This document shows, one piece after another, positions 45,201-58,199 of a stretch of DNA of 64,000 nt (its first letter is position 1; each line of letters begins with the position of its first letter). The notes below the pieces were generated by a model. That model worked only from the letters and a program-made list of their open reading frames with translations. It was not told the DNA's origin and made no database searches. The stretch lies in contig OZ234500.1 of NCBI GenBank assembly GCA_965153455.1, positions 124,001-188,000 on the forward strand. The letters are read 5' to 3'. A program made the translations under genes and the position numbers. This DNA comes from Sphagnum compactum. Its lineage: Eukaryota > Bryophyta > Sphagnopsida > Sphagnales.

Positions 45201-46294
45201 TACTGAAAAATGATAGTGACACACCCCCTGCAAAACAGCTTTATCTTTACCGAGCAGGTCAAAATTTGGAAAAGTTCCCGCAAGAGTGGGAAGTAATATC
45301 GAAAGCTCGGAGACTTTCATTGCGGTGTAACAAGTTGAAGAGACTCCCTAGGAGGTTTTGTGCACCTGACTTACTGACTCTACTACTTAGTGAAAATCGA
45401 ATAGTCTCTTTACGAGCAAGTTTCTCGAGCAATTTTCCAAAACTGAAGGTTTTGGATCTAAGTAACGGAGTGTTTAACACTTTACCTGAGGAACTTGGTG
45501 ACCTTAAGAATTTGGTTTGCCTTAACCTCTCTTCTTGTTCTAATCTAGAGATTTTACCAGATGCAGTAAGCAAACTACATGTGTTGAAATGTCTGAATGT
45601 AGATTTTTGCCAGAGGTTGAAGTATCTCCCTTCTGGAGTGGTTGGCCTAATATCATTGCAAGAATTAAACACAAACAATTGCAATGACTTGAGATGGTCT
45701 GAACATACATCAGCAGGCATGGCAAGAATACAAGCTTTGGGTTATGCGGATCCAACCATCGGAGCTTCGTTGGAAAATATATGTGGGTTAGTTACTCTAA
45801 CAGATCTTTATATTACTGGAGAAACAAATCCAGTGGTGAAGCTGCCTGACAATATATCTACACTTACGAATCTCAAAAATCTAACGTTAGAACTTGAGAA
45901 CATTGAAATCCTGCCACCTCAGATGGCATATTGTTTCATACAACTTCAAGAACTTCATATATTTCAAACTTCAGGTTTGAAATATCTTCCAAGGTCCTTC
46001 ACAAGTTGTGGTGCTTTTCCAGCTCTTATAAGCTTTGTCATAAATAACTGTTATCAACTTGTTGAATTTCCAGAAGTGGATGAAGGTGCGCTACTTAAAT
46101 TGCGTACGCTTCATATCATTGAGTGTCCTTTCGGAACATTGCCTCTCTCTTTGGAGGTCCTGACCAGTTTGAGGAAGTTGATTTTGACCGACTGTGAGGA
46201 AACACTGAAAGACTCTTGTAGGAGAAACTGTGAAAAATCCTCAATATGGAGAAGGCTGAAATCGAATATTAAATTTTTTAATACGAATCGGTAA
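42243..46294 (+). CDS. HNL copy 3: SERAC1-like hydrolase-NB-ARC-LRR receptor (one in-frame stop)
   Basis: Proposed intracellular immune receptor. Exons 42,243-42,257, 42,449-42,747, 43,218-43,596, 43,701-43,853 and 44,114-46,294 join in phase (GT-AG introns) into 1,008 codons. The same splice positions fit copy 4. The hydrolase domain (about 1-280) resembles SERAC1-type lipases: VVLFHGLQ, CWPQKWLP, RIFSVSYNA, GHSFGG with the catalytic serine at about 118, FYAVPHAGS, and NHMELCKP with the likely histidine at about 256. NB-ARC follows: P-loop GMGGVGKT (about 330-337), kinase-2 LVLDDVW (408-414), GLPLAL (494-499), CFLYFAAFPED, and an MHD-type VHD (634-636). Leucine-rich repeats occupy about 680-990. 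The defect is a TGA at 43,498-43,500 (codon 199) where copy 4 has CAA. The second intron donor (AGGTCGGAGT) is weak. Exon 5 alone is open for 727 codons with an ATG at 44,099, so a hydrolase-less product is possible. Confidence 0.85.
42985..43160 (+). pseudogene. Degenerate duplicate of the catalytic-serine exon (copy 3)
   Basis: Lies in the intron before the true exon 3. It starts TGTGCAGGGTGAATG and ends in a TCAGAGGTGCACTCC stretch, aligning with the better-preserved versions in copies 1 and 4. In copy 3 the frame is badly eroded. See the finding on this exon. Confidence 0.6.
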
Positions 46295-46850
46295 TACAAT
46301 CAATGTGAATAGCATTGATGTCATATGCCTGGTCTTCTTATAATGTACAGCATTCACATGATTTCTACAATGAATATTTTGATCATTCATCATTTTTCTT
46401 AACCAACCATCCAAGAGTGTGCAATCCTTAAGGGCACTTCTCAACTACTAGTCAAAATTGGCTTGAACACCTGTAATTTAAGTTACATGAAAAAAGATTG
46501 ATATTTTATTATGCCTCCAATAGTGTTCCATGAAAGCTGTGGCACATAGCATGGTCAATATCATCATTAATTTTCCCCAAAAAGTATATGCCTAGCCTAA
46601 AATGCAGAACCGTTCCTTGGAATTCCTAAATTCCAATGCCAATTTGGTGTTTGGCCATACAATACTATTTTGTAGTACAATCATGTCCCCATCCACTGAT
46701 ATGTCACTCCTCTTTCCCCTCCCCATCTGAGGATGATCAATGAATACTAGCAGTGTCTTCATGAACCAAACCTGGATGGTTGCAAGCTGACAGAAGTCAA
46801 ACTTGTATGTGTATGTGTTCTTTCACTTATCCAATCAAAATGTTGAAGAG
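46295..46850. other. Intergenic, downstream of HNL copy 3
   Basis: The 3' flank of the receptor. Poly-T and AT-rich stretches may hold its polyadenylation region, but no clear signal was singled out. No gene. Confidence 0.45.
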
Positions 46851-49800
46851 CTTCCTTACCATTCCCATGCACACCATGCATCCTCCAAGTATGGCATCCC
46901 AAAAACACAAATTGCCTTCTCAGGTTGCCCATCCTTCAGATGTTTTCTTTCTGTTCCAAACAGAAATGTTCAACTTCATGTAGCCTGGTTCCATTGTAGC
47001 CACCCATGGTGGGTTTTGTCAGTCCTCAAACCATAGAACATCCATGTCTTCTTATTTCTGAGATCCCAAGCCCCTTTCATTTGTCTAAAACTAGAAATGC
47101 AGATCAAGTTGATCTGCAGCCACATATTCTCCACATCCCACACAATGAATGTATCATAGGAATAGAGGAGACCAGAGAGCTTCTCTCAAGTGCTAACCCA
47201 CAGTTCCATGTCCAAGCATCCTCCATGCTCCCACAAAGACATGTCAACCACACTACTCCCCACAAAGACATCTGAATCCCATCCATTTTACCTTATAGGG
47301 AGTACATAATTTGATGCAACAGCAGCTTCAGTCATTTTCCCTAGAAGGAACTGCCTGTGCACCTGTCAATATTTTTAATACCATCTGTAATTAAGTAAAA
47401 TCTCTCAGATCTGTAGCTCTAGAAACAAAATCCAATCCAACCTCATGATGGAATTTCTGAGGCTGTTCCCCACATGTGAAATGTGAACCATCAAGAATGA
47501 TGACCTCCTGTAGGTCGAGCACTGCTGCTCTAAAGCCTGCACCTGCCACACATTTCATGCTGCCAGGGAAAGAATGGAACCACATCATCTTTTCCCACAA
47601 TGACCAGCACCTTTGTGTGAATTGGCAGTCAGCTCCCAGTTTTTACTGAAGGAAAACCCACCAGTCCTGCATAGTCTCATCACCAACAGCAGCATTTCTT
47701 CTCTACACTGAACAGTAATTCTCAACCCAAAATTGAAAAATATTAGCCATATAATGAACACTGTACATCTCACACTGTGGAGGTACCTGCCATGCTGTAC
47801 TGCATTCATACAATTGCCAAGACCGAGATTTTCTCCCTTGTCCTCTAAACAAAAATCTTTGAATCCCTCCTTGCATGACTATATGCTTCTGTTCATTATT
47901 TTGAAGGTCCAAGTCCAAAGCCGCATACCTACGCATGTTGCATGAATAATTTATGGGAGCAGTAAAACCTGTTTTGGGGAAGGTCCTTGAAAACTAGGAC
48001 AACAAACAATTGCATTCCACCGATGATGTTCTTCAGAGCTATTGTTGTTCCCATACTTGCAAAATCAGTATCTGCTCTTCCAGGTTCCTGCTCAAGTGCC
48101 CAGAAAGAAATAATGGACTGACCTTAAACTGGTGGTTGTACAAAAGTTCAAAGTCTGAATGTGAAATTTATGGTTTGCAAAAAAGCTTGAAATGAAGTCT
48201 GGCTACTGACCTGGAATCTGTTCCAGTAAAATCCTTTCACCAAAAATTCAGTCACCTTGTTGCTGCTGCTGCTGTCTGGGTCTCGACCATGAAAGACACT
48301 AATGGCCACAAAGGCTATCACTCAGACTTCACACTGTGATCGGCAAACCTCCCATGACCCATTAAGAACACCTGTCATAACGGCATGACCCACCAAGAAC
48401 ACCTGACATAGCAGCAGTCAAAACCAAACAACCAACGATGACAGTAAGCATCCAATCCAGATATTCAGCCCTTAGAAAACCAAGAAATCTTTGATTTTGA
48501 TGAGTGAATATGATGAAGGGAGGTTCTGCTAATACATTCACAGCTCTCAAGAGTATATATAGCACTTGGAAAAATTTCCTGCACACCTTCGTCTTCAAGT
48601 GCAACTACACTAGCACATATATTCAGCACCCCAACAAAAGTAATAGAGTGTGGCCGCACACTTTTCTGTGGCATTTGCTCCGGTAGTTCTAGTGTCTTCT
48701 GCCAATTCCCACATTTTACATGTCCTAATTACCTGTCATTCCAAGTGAGCACATTACATGATGGCATCTGGTTGAACACTCTCCAAGCATCCTCCATGCT
48801 CCCACATTTTGCATACATGTGAACTGAGCTACTGCCAACAATGACATCTGAATCCCAACCAATTTCAATGATCTGCTCATCAGCACACCTTGAACAAGTG
48901 AACTTAAGGTGACTTTGACATGTCCATCCTGCCTATAGAGCCTACAACACTGCCCTACAATGGAATTGTGGAACATCTACAACAATCAGTCTGCTTCCCT
49001 TTTGTGCGCATATCCAGTTATTGTACCATAGCCACCTCTGAATCTCTAAAGAAACATTGCTTCCATTAAATAGCAGCAAGAAAGTTCTCCTTTTTTATCA
49101 GGTGACAAACTCTGGCATTGCAAAAAAACCAGATTCAAAGCGAGATGTATGCAAAATTTTAATACCTTACCTCCAACCCTCTTGAAACATTGTGTAGTCC
49201 ATGAATCCTGGAGTGCAGGTTCACAACCCAATCCCAGACACAAACAATCACAGTCTGCGAAGACAGCAAATGAAATGCAGGGGTGTTATTTACCCTAGTT
49301 TTTCTGAATAGGGCTACATTGTTAATATTTGGCATTATGGTTAGTAACACCCCCAGATTTGGGGAGCTTTGCAATGTCCACCCCAGGCCTGTCTTCAAGC
49401 ACATCCCACAGCATGCTATATAGTCTCCTGGTTTTTGCACAATTGGACAGCAAAAGGATATGCTAATCAGACAACTCTAGTTGGTTCCTTCCAGAGACCC
49501 TGTGACTGTTCAGTACAATCTAACCACATCCAGTTTCTGGGAATGGGCAAATTCCACCTTAGTAAATTGCATAGCCCACCTTTGAACTAAATCCAGAAAT
49601 TGAACTTTACTCAGCTCCACATATCTTACTTTATTCTGATGGCAGAGGCATTGGAAAGCCCGACGGAAGACTTGTCTTCATTTTACAAGCGTGAGTTCCA
49701 TTACTCCTATACTGTTAGATTGGCTGTCCTTGATTGGCTATAGGTAAACACACCATACCTGTCCAAACCTCTCCAAGCGCAACCACACTAGCACGTGCAT

Positions 49801-50330
49801 TTGTAAAAATAGTTCCAGTGACTTCTGCTCAAGTGCCTGCATTTCACATGTCCCAATATCAGGGTGCTCCAAGTCACCACATCTCCAGCCACAATCTTGT
49901 TAAACAACCTCAATCCTCCAGGCTCCCATGTATTGCACACATGTCAACCAAGCTTCTTCCCACAAAGACATCTGAATCACGTTCACTGTTAATGATCTGC
50001 TCATGGGTATACCTGCCCTCTTCAAGTGCAACTATGCTAGCACATGCATTCAGCCCACAGAGGGGTAGTAGAATTTGATTCCACACTTTTGTGCTGTGCT
50101 AAGGGTTGAAACAGTTCCAGTGCCTTCTGCTACTCAAAATTGGCATGTTCCAAGTGACCACACTTGGAATGGGCACATTGTTGAACACCAATCTCAAAGC
50201 ATCCTCCACACTCCAACACTTGGGTAATGTCAATGAAGCTACTCCCCAGTTGCAGCAAACAACACAGGCAAGCAACACTTCACTTTGCAGCTGCGTATAA
50301 TTTCAGTTCATATAATTTCACAGAGGTAAT
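46850..50330 (-). pseudogene. Debris of a PPR (PLS-class) gene
   Basis: PPR proteins bind organellar RNA through tandem repeats of about 35 residues. Minus-strand fragments fit the plant PLS consensus. Examples are DEQIIEIGWDSDVIVG, HMYAKCGSMEDAWRVFNQMP and NVLTWND (48,880-48,730), then VRPHSITFVGVLNICASVVA (about 48,660-48,600). Others occur at 47,290-47,190 (WDSDVFVG, GSMEDAW), 50,070-49,990 (CASIVALEEGRY) and 49,950-49,800 (RLFNKIVAGDVVTWSTLILG). Frames are broken by stops and shifts and the pieces are separated by unrelated sequence, so this is one or more decayed genes or serial partial duplications. No DYW or E domain was recognised. Confidence 0.75.
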
Positions 50331-51890
50331 TCGGGAAACCACACAAGAGTTCTCTGAAATGGCCCAGTTGTCAAGTGCAACAGCAAATTGACAACACTGA
50401 ATCAGTGATCTATTGGAGGCAGGAGTGGGATGATTCCTAATGTAGCAGAAAACCTGGGAAATGTTGTTATAGTCTCAGATTCCACTCAGATTCCAAAATA
50501 ACTCAATGCATCAGAGGAAAGACACCCTAGACCTAAGTGGTACAAATAGTAGAGGCAGGAAATCAAAACTGAAATGAGACCCCATGGCCACTTTTTCAGA
50601 AGTACCACATCTGATAACAGTGTCCAACTATGGTGGTGGAATGATACCACTAGACATGCTACAAACAAAATGAACTTGATGTAGTTATTGACAAGACAGT
50701 CTACTGGCATCACCAATAGTCCATGCAAGAAAGAACACCATCCTTGAAGCAATGAAAGCCATTGGCATCCCTCACCATGATTGCGCTCCCAACTATTTTT
50801 TGAAATAAAACTTTTGGAAGTGTGGGCGGTCTTCACAAACCCACAGATTTTTATAATTCAGAGTGGACTACCAGGAGCTGTGTTGATGAGCCCCAATGCA
50901 ATAACCAGTTTCAATATAGTGACACAAATGAAACTCTGCTTCTTCTTCAAGATCCACATCATGCAGAACAAATCTAGTGTAAGGCACTAGCCCCTATCAT
51001 ACAAGACTCATTTGAATATGTATTGAGAGAGATCCAAGTATCTAAAGTTTCAGCCTCAATTTTGAAGTCAGTTTCTTTTGAAAGTGATAACTATTTGTGA
51101 TCATCATCATTAGAGTTGAAATTTTGAGCAAATATAAAAAACATATATCTAATGTGTTTCTCAAAATCTCAAGGAGTTTGGAGTTGTTAAGAGTGAGTTG
51201 TAAACCATTTTGTGTTCAGATCCTAGTTTGAAGTGATTTCACGAAAGTAGCAAGATCTTTCATTTTATGAAATTAAATGAGTCGAAATTTGCGCTGCACA
51301 ATTTCTATCATCTAAGGTCTCAAACATCTACAGGAAATGTACACATCTCATTCTTCTCTTCAATCCAGGTGCAACCTGACTGCTTGTTCAGACATTGTTC
51401 CTGTATCTACATATTATATTTAATATAAATACTAGTTAGGACTAGTTACAAGTTAATTAATTAGTTCATAGTAATAATTATTTAATTACATAGTTAATTC
51501 CTGTATCTATATCTGCAGTTCAACATTCTCAAAGAAGCCTGTTGCCAGCAGTAGCATAGATGGTTGATAGGAGCACATAAACAGAAGCATCTCCAAATAA
51601 ACCTTTCTATGCATTTTTCTTTTCACTTTTGTGGCTTTGAAAACTTTGTGAACTTTTCCACAATTTCATCAAAATTCAAGATCTTGCAAATCATCACCAC
51701 TCCTCTACAACATTGTGGTTGGAACTAAATGTCAATCCTCTACTCTTTCAGACATCTAATGAATGAGACTTCCTAAAGTCAATTAAGATTGATGTCAAAC
51801 CATCTCCATATTGAGGACTTTTCACAATTTGTCCTACAAGAGTCTTCAAGTCCAATCTTACACCCCCGCAAAAGCAACTTCCTCAAGGTG
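50331..51890. other. Intergenic, no gene seen
   Basis: Ordinary composition, becoming AT-rich after 51,400. About 51,410-51,500 holds TTAATTAATTAGTT-type words. No domain recognised. Confidence 0.5.
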
Positions 51891-51891
51891 G

Positions 51892-54800
51892 TCAGGACTT
51901 ATCCAAAGAGAGAGGCAAGCTTCCAAGAGAAAGACAATAACTGAGATTTAGTGTTTGCAATTTAGGCAAGGTGCCTTCATCCACTTCTGGAAATTCAACA
52001 AGCCACCTACACCTTTGTAATTCAAACTCTATAAGAGCTGGAAAAGCACCAGGACATGTGAAGGACCTCGGAAGATATTCCAATCTCTTACAAAAACTTA
52101 AATCAAGTTGTTGAAGTTGTATGAACACATCTGGCATCTCAGCTGGCAGGGTTTTGACATTCATAAGCCCTAACCCTAGAACCTTAAGCTTTGTAAGTGC
52201 AGATATCTTGTGAGGCAGCTCCACCCCAGAATCCAAATCTCCAAAAATGAAAAGTTTTGTGAGAGCAACCAACCCACATATGTCATCTACAGAAGCTCCG
52301 ATGGCTGGATCTTCATGACCCAAAGATTCTGTTCTTGCAATCCCTGATGGTGTCATTTTCATGCAAGTATGTTCAGCCCATCTCAAGCTGTAACAACCAA
52401 ATGTGTCTAATACTTGCAGTGATGTGAGGCCAGCCACTCCAGAAGGGAGATACTTCAACTTCGGGCAGTCAGCTAAATCAGGCGTTTCAACACATGTAGT
52501 TTCCCTACTGCCTCTGGTAATTCCTCTAGATTACCACGATTAAAGAGCTCAAGACAAACCACATGCTTAAGATCACCAAGTTCCTCAGGTAGATTCTGAA
52601 ACCTTCCTACACTTAGATCCAGAACCCTTAGTTTTGGAATGCTGCTCAAGAAACTTGCTGGTAAAGAGACTATTGGATTTCCACTCAGTAGTAGAGACAC
52701 CAATTTAGGTGCATAAAACATCCTAGGAACTCTCATCAAGTTGTTCCTGTGCAATGATAGCGTCCGAACTTTAGAAGGTCGCTTCGATTTAGCTTTCCAC
52801 TATTGCGGGAATTCTTCCAAATTTTGACCTGCTCGATAAAGATAAAGCTGTTTTGCAGGGGGTGTGCCACTATCATTTTCCAGTATGTAGAAAGCCAAGT
52901 CCCTCATCACATCATGTACCTTCATCTGAGACCTCTTCATTTGACTCAATGAATGATCACTCCCACATCTTTAACAAGAAAAATGCATCCCCTCCAGGAT
53001 CATCTCCAACATTTCCAGGAACCAACCCCTCCCCCATCCAATGCCACAAAATGTCTTCAAAGTAAATCCTATAATCTTCAGCAAATTCTGCAAAGAAAAG
53101 AAAACAGTCCTTCAAGCGGCCATCATCCTCATACAGGAGATCATAGCCAAGCTTCAAACGTTCATACAACTGCTCTTCAACAGGCCTCTCTTGCATGCGT
53201 GATTCCCTTAGCTTCTTCAGTAGCCGTTTCCATTGACATTCAGGTGAGGTCTTTCCAAATATTGCTCTGCCTATAACCTTGAGAGCCAATGGAAGACCTT
53301 GGCACTCCTCAGCCATGCCCTGCGCCAGTTCCTCTAATTCACATGGAACATTGGATGGTGGTCTGAATGAATGCATACAAAAAAGGCTCCAACTACCCTC
53401 CTTTGAAAGAGGTTTAATATGCTTTTGGCTTATGTGTGGACTTGCTCTTTCCAATAAAGACAGGTTTCTAGTGCTCAACAATGTGACACTTCTATCTCCC
53501 TTGGCTAAATCAAGTGAATCAAACGCCTTGTCTTTCCAAACATCATCCAAAACCAGGAACACTCTTTTCTGTATAAACTGAGTGTGTAAATAGCGCTTGT
53601 AATCCTCTGGGTTCACATATAATTATGGGTCAAGACCCAGTTTTTTACTTAGGGTCCGATATAGGGTCATTATGTCAGGAGTTTGCCCCACAGTGAGCCA
53701 AATGAACATTGCTACTTGAAAATGGCCTTTTACCTTTGGGCTCCCATACAGTCTTTGAAGAAGAGGAGTTTTCCCAACTCCACCCATGCCCCATACTCCC
53801 ACATATTGAGGAGCTGCATCACTTCCTTCTGAGGTCACCAACGTTTCTACACTCTCCACATAGCTCTCCAGACCAAACATTGATTGAGGCAAGTCATGAA
53901 CCTCTTGTAAAGGTTGATCACATTCTCTTGCCACCTTCAGATTCAACATACAACTATCAAAAGGTTAGTCCATTTGTCATTCATAGAAAAAATATTACTA
54001 CATCATCCCTCACTTAAGGTGAATATACCAGGAAATTTGCACAGGGCAGTCACTTTCCACATTCGTAATTCATCAAAATCTCAAGCAAGCTCACTTACCT
54101 CCTTAACAGAAAAATTTAACTGTATTTTACAGAGTAGGTAATGCTTCAATGTTAATGAAATATGGAACTAACTAGGTCATTGAAACTCACCTTCCCACAA
54201 GTAATGATAAATTGTAGAAGCAACTCATAGCTGGGATGTTCTTTACTTGGAGGCTTGCAGACCTCCATGTGATTGGCATCCTCAACCATGTAGGAATGAG
54301 CTCTTGCTAACTGCTGGGCAGAACTAAAATTCACCAAAATTCCCTAGACCAGTCATAGAATATCTTTCATAGGAATAGAGAAATCTCCATTCTCACGATG
54401 AAGAAGAACCAGTCGTAGAACCCAAATGGCACATTTCAGCACCAAACAACATCAAAGCATCACAGGTTGCAAAAAAATCCATTTTATCCAACGCATACAT
54501 ACCACTTCCATTGGCCTGCCCTCACAAAAAGCATATATATTGATTTCATTTTCATTGACAATGTCATCAGAATCCACTGATAACTGTTCCATATCTTGTT
54601 GCCAGGGTTGAATGTTATCCATTATTGCAGGATGATGTCTGTTGTTGCATCTCAACAACTTGTTCACATATTTAGGAAAATTGTTTGATCCAGCATGTGG
54701 GACAGCATAGAAGGCCACCCCCCTCACATTACTCAAAAACGCTTTCCCATGCTGGACTGTAGCTTTTGACCAGGAATCAGTAGGATTTCCGAAGGTTGAT

Positions 54801-55932
54801 CTCCTCTTCAATTTTACAACCAAGCTCTTCGACACCAACCCTCCAAAACTATGGCCTATTAACACAATAGGATGATGCCATTTATACCTGCACAAAACAT
54901 ATTCATTTGCTATACTGAACTTTGAGGAAATACCTAGTTGACTTCTACATTTCATATTAGTTAAGTCTATATTTATGTGTGACTGAAATATATCATCCAG
55001 TGCACAACTCTGACATTACTCAAAAGAATTGTTGCACATTCCTGCACTGCAGCTGTCCTCATGGCATTTTCAGATTTTAGAAAGTCAAGGCCCTTTCCAC
55101 TTTCAAAACCAAGCCATTTAACACCAGTCTCTAAAAACATAGCATATTTTAGCAAATAAGGATGATTCCATTCACCCTGCACTATACATTACTGTGATAT
55201 GTTCAGTTTTCAGGAAGTGTTGAAACACCATCTTCAGTTGGCTGATATACTATCACTGATAAGTGTACAGATTTTCTATACAATTGAGAGATGACCCAAT
55301 GATTGAGTAACAAATCTTAAATCTGAAAATTTTAGTTGCTTGATATATTTGTGAGTGAAACCACTAAATTTGCCCAAACATGACATTTTGACAATCAAAG
55401 AGAGGTGACTTGTACCTAGGATTGATGAGAGTCTGGTATACATTATTCACAATATGTGATACATGACCATGAGGGGAGCTTTCTAGTACATGTGCATTGT
55501 ATGAAACTGAGAAAATGCGTACAGCTTCCCCCAAATCACTTGGCAGCCATTCTTCAGGCCAGCATACATCATCATGACCTCGTTGTGTCCATGTGCCCCT
55601 CCAGGTATCACCATTGTCATTTGCAGTTAATTGGAGCCCATGGAACAAGACCACATGCATTTCAGTACTTCCCTTGTCTTCACGAGGTGGCCATAGCTGA
55701 TGCACTGGCCAATGACTCTGCCACCAAAATTCCACATTCAAAATATTGCACAGTAACCAAAGTGCAGATCACAGCACCAGTAAGTATTGGAGACTTGCTG
55801 AGAGGAGATGCCACCAATTGATTTATGAACGTAATAGAATGGGCTATTCGAACCAAAACGCTTGGAAATAAATTAATATCACACAGTGGTCCAGTCTGGA
55901 AGGTAAAAGGAACTCACAGAACTAGCAGCCAT
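51892..55932 (-). pseudogene. HNL copy 4: full-length but broken hydrolase-NB-ARC-LRR gene
   Basis: Minus-strand paralogue with all five exons: 55,932-55,918 (MAASS), 55,717-55,416, 54,887-54,503, 54,343-54,191 and from 53,934. The hydrolase exons are intact and in phase: VVLFHGLQ, IGHSFGGLVSKSLVVKLK, FYAVPHAGS, ANHMEVCKPP. The second-intron donor is good (AGGTACAAGT). The NB-ARC exon shows GMGGVGKT, then an in-frame TAA (53,623-53,625), then FLVLDDVW, a GLPLALKVIG stretch, and a deletion with frameshift near 52,945 that removes the linker before VHDVMRDLAF. A TAG follows at 52,800-52,802 and a frameshift in the LRR at about 52,465. The last LRR frame ends at 51,892. It is a mirror image of copy 3: there the hydrolase is stopped and NB-ARC-LRR is open; here the hydrolase is open and NB-ARC-LRR is broken. 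Confidence 0.9.
54973..55182 (-). pseudogene. Degenerate duplicate of the catalytic-serine exon (copy 4)
   Basis: Open for about 65 codons between exons 2 and 3. It begins EWNHPYLLKYAMFLETG and ends ECATILLSNVR, aligning with exon 3 (KWHHPIVLIGHSFGG to KAFLSNVR), but the nucleophile GHS is replaced. It is preceded by a usable acceptor (TTGTGCAGG-like, minus strand). Confidence 0.65.
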
Positions 55933-57331
55933 GATGATCAAGATGGCTTATTGTAGTTATAAATAAATCCCTGATTTGGTAACACTCGTAGATGCCATGA
56001 GTCTTAGTAGTGTCATTCATTGGTAAACTGCCATTCAACTCTATTTTTAAGAGCTGAGAGCAATCCAAAAATCCCCACTCCTTGTATAAATGGCTCTCAT
56101 AACATATAACGGGAACGGTGTTGCTCTCAAGAACTAATAGCTTTTCATTCCTCTTTGAATTGATAGGTGAAAAACAGCATGGTGGGAGCTGCCATACAAA
56201 TGGTGGTGTTGCTCTCACACATGCATTTTCCTTTCATTCACACAAGAAGGGGAGAAAATCCCTCACAAACTTGTGCAGTTACAAATATCATACACTGTTG
56301 CACATTGTTGAGCTCTTCTCTGAACTCCCAATCAAGCAATAGAGAGCCAATTTGTAGACTCTGTCACCTAGCCATAGATACAAATACAGTACCACTCTAA
56401 AAGTCAGACTCTACACATTATTTGGGACAAACCTGAAGGGTGGTGAGAAAACAATACATAATATTTAGTTCATCTGATTTTTGTCCCTTGAGTGATTGGA
56501 TCTGCTGATATGATTAGTACACATCTGTCGACTCTTAAACAAAGAATTACTCTCACATGATCAAAATTTCAAAAATCTTTAGACCCTAAGCAAGACCCAT
56601 GTTCAGCCAAAACCACAGAAAGAAATGGAGTCCAGCATCCCAAAATCTTGCATCATCAAGAACAATACCTGAAATTCCTGAGTCTGGAAGCACCATAAGA
56701 AAGAATAGCCAGTGACAAATCATGTGCTGAAAAATTGCTATAAAATTTCAACAACACCCTAATCTCTTCAACAAGAAAATCTTATGCTTAGTGCCTCATA
56801 AATTGGACGCATAGAGTTTGAATCCAGCTGATGCAAAGGCAATCTGCAGAAGACAAGCCGTCAAACGGTTCAAGGTCCTTGAGCAACAACAGGTAGGACT
56901 CCGTTCTGGAATGTGATTTCAGGAACTCTCAAGTGATATTGGAAAGCACTTTGCTGAACTGATCCACCAGATTTCAATTGTTCAGCAAACAATCAATGCA
57001 CAACCAACAAGAAAACATGAGGGTAGGAGTCCATGTAGCACAATACCACCAATTGTGGTGTTGTACATGCCCTAGAAAATAAAGTTGCTTGCAAGCTGGT
57101 CGCATACCAGGGAGATGGTTATCGGCTGCGAGAGCGTAGACTCCAGAGTAGTCAGAGTCGGAAACTAATAGGAAACCCTCAAACCGCCGAGAGTTGGGAG
57201 CTATCGACGCTGGAGCACAGCGTTCATTTCTCATGGGAGACGGGAAAACCATCGAACTTAACAATATACCTACTGTGTGACTTTTCCGTGGACGTCCCCC
57301 ATTCCAGAAACCACACAACACGAACAGAGAC
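55933..57331. other. Upstream flank of HNL copy 4
   Basis: Inverted counterpart of the copy 3 flank and direct counterpart of 38.8-39.6 kb up to about 56,820. Presumed promoter region; no specific element singled out. The frame 57,333-56,974 (minus) looks like a shadow. Confidence 0.6.
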
Positions 57332-58145
57332 ATGACTGATCTTCAATACTCTCCACACCACATTGGACAGTACAGTTCAGTGAAGCTCCTTCATGCTCGA
57401 CCACTTGTTCTATTATTACCCCGGCGGAAACAATGGTCGAAAACAGCAAGACACACGGTCTTCAGATTTCAACAAAACCCAAACCTATGTGAATCGTACA
57501 CGGAGCTTTACAATATGCGACGGCAATCTTCACACCTCCGAAACAATCTCCACAACGTGTAAGGCAATACACCGCGAAAGAGGAATTGACAGAGAGTGGA
57601 CGGAGCAAAGAAAAATGTCAGCTCAGAAAACTGAATCCAAACAATCTACAACCTGCAGTAGACCTGGAAGTACACCCACAAAAGGGGTACTAGTGGATGC
57701 AAGCCCAAGAACCAAAACTAGTAAGGAGTGGGAGGAGCTGCTGTGGAATACAGCAGAGCAGGAGATGAAAACGGAGCTAGGAAGGAACCAAGGAAACAAG
57801 CACAGTATAGCTTTGAGCGACGCATACATGTATATGTGGAGGAGGATGAAGTCGATAATGACCATTACTGTAGTGCGGCTTCATCAAGCTCTAGTGACTC
57901 TGATGCTAGCCTTTCTTGCACACTGCCTTCCATTCGTTGCTGTTGCAGCTCAAAAAACTTGCCTTGTAGGGCGAGAAGCATTACAAGAACACGAGAGGAC
58001 GGTCCACGAGCAAGCATCGCAAGAGCTTCTACGACGCGTGGGGAGAAGAGACGGAATGGGGGGAGGGGGTTCAGGGTTCTGGAGCGGCGCCGCGCGAGAG
58101 AACGTTAGAACACAATTTCCCAAATGTTTCCCAATCCTTTTGTGA
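57332..58145 (+). CDS. Unidentified ORF(s) upstream of HNL copy 4, divergently oriented
   Basis: The frame 57,332-57,562 carries SPHHIGQY and QQNPNLCESYTELYN, matching the ORF upstream of copy 3. A second frame, 57,393-58,145, is open for 250 codons. It has EWEELLWNTAEQEMKTEL and an apparent hydrophobic segment (HQALVTLMLAFLAHCLPFVA), then a Gly/Arg-rich end. A frameshift or splice could join the two. No known family. It faces away from HNL copy 4 just as its counterpart faces away from copy 3. Confidence 0.4.
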
Positions 58146-58199
58146 AAACAATTTGTTGCAATTGCTCCATGCAGCTTTGTTTTGGAGTTTTGCACTAGA

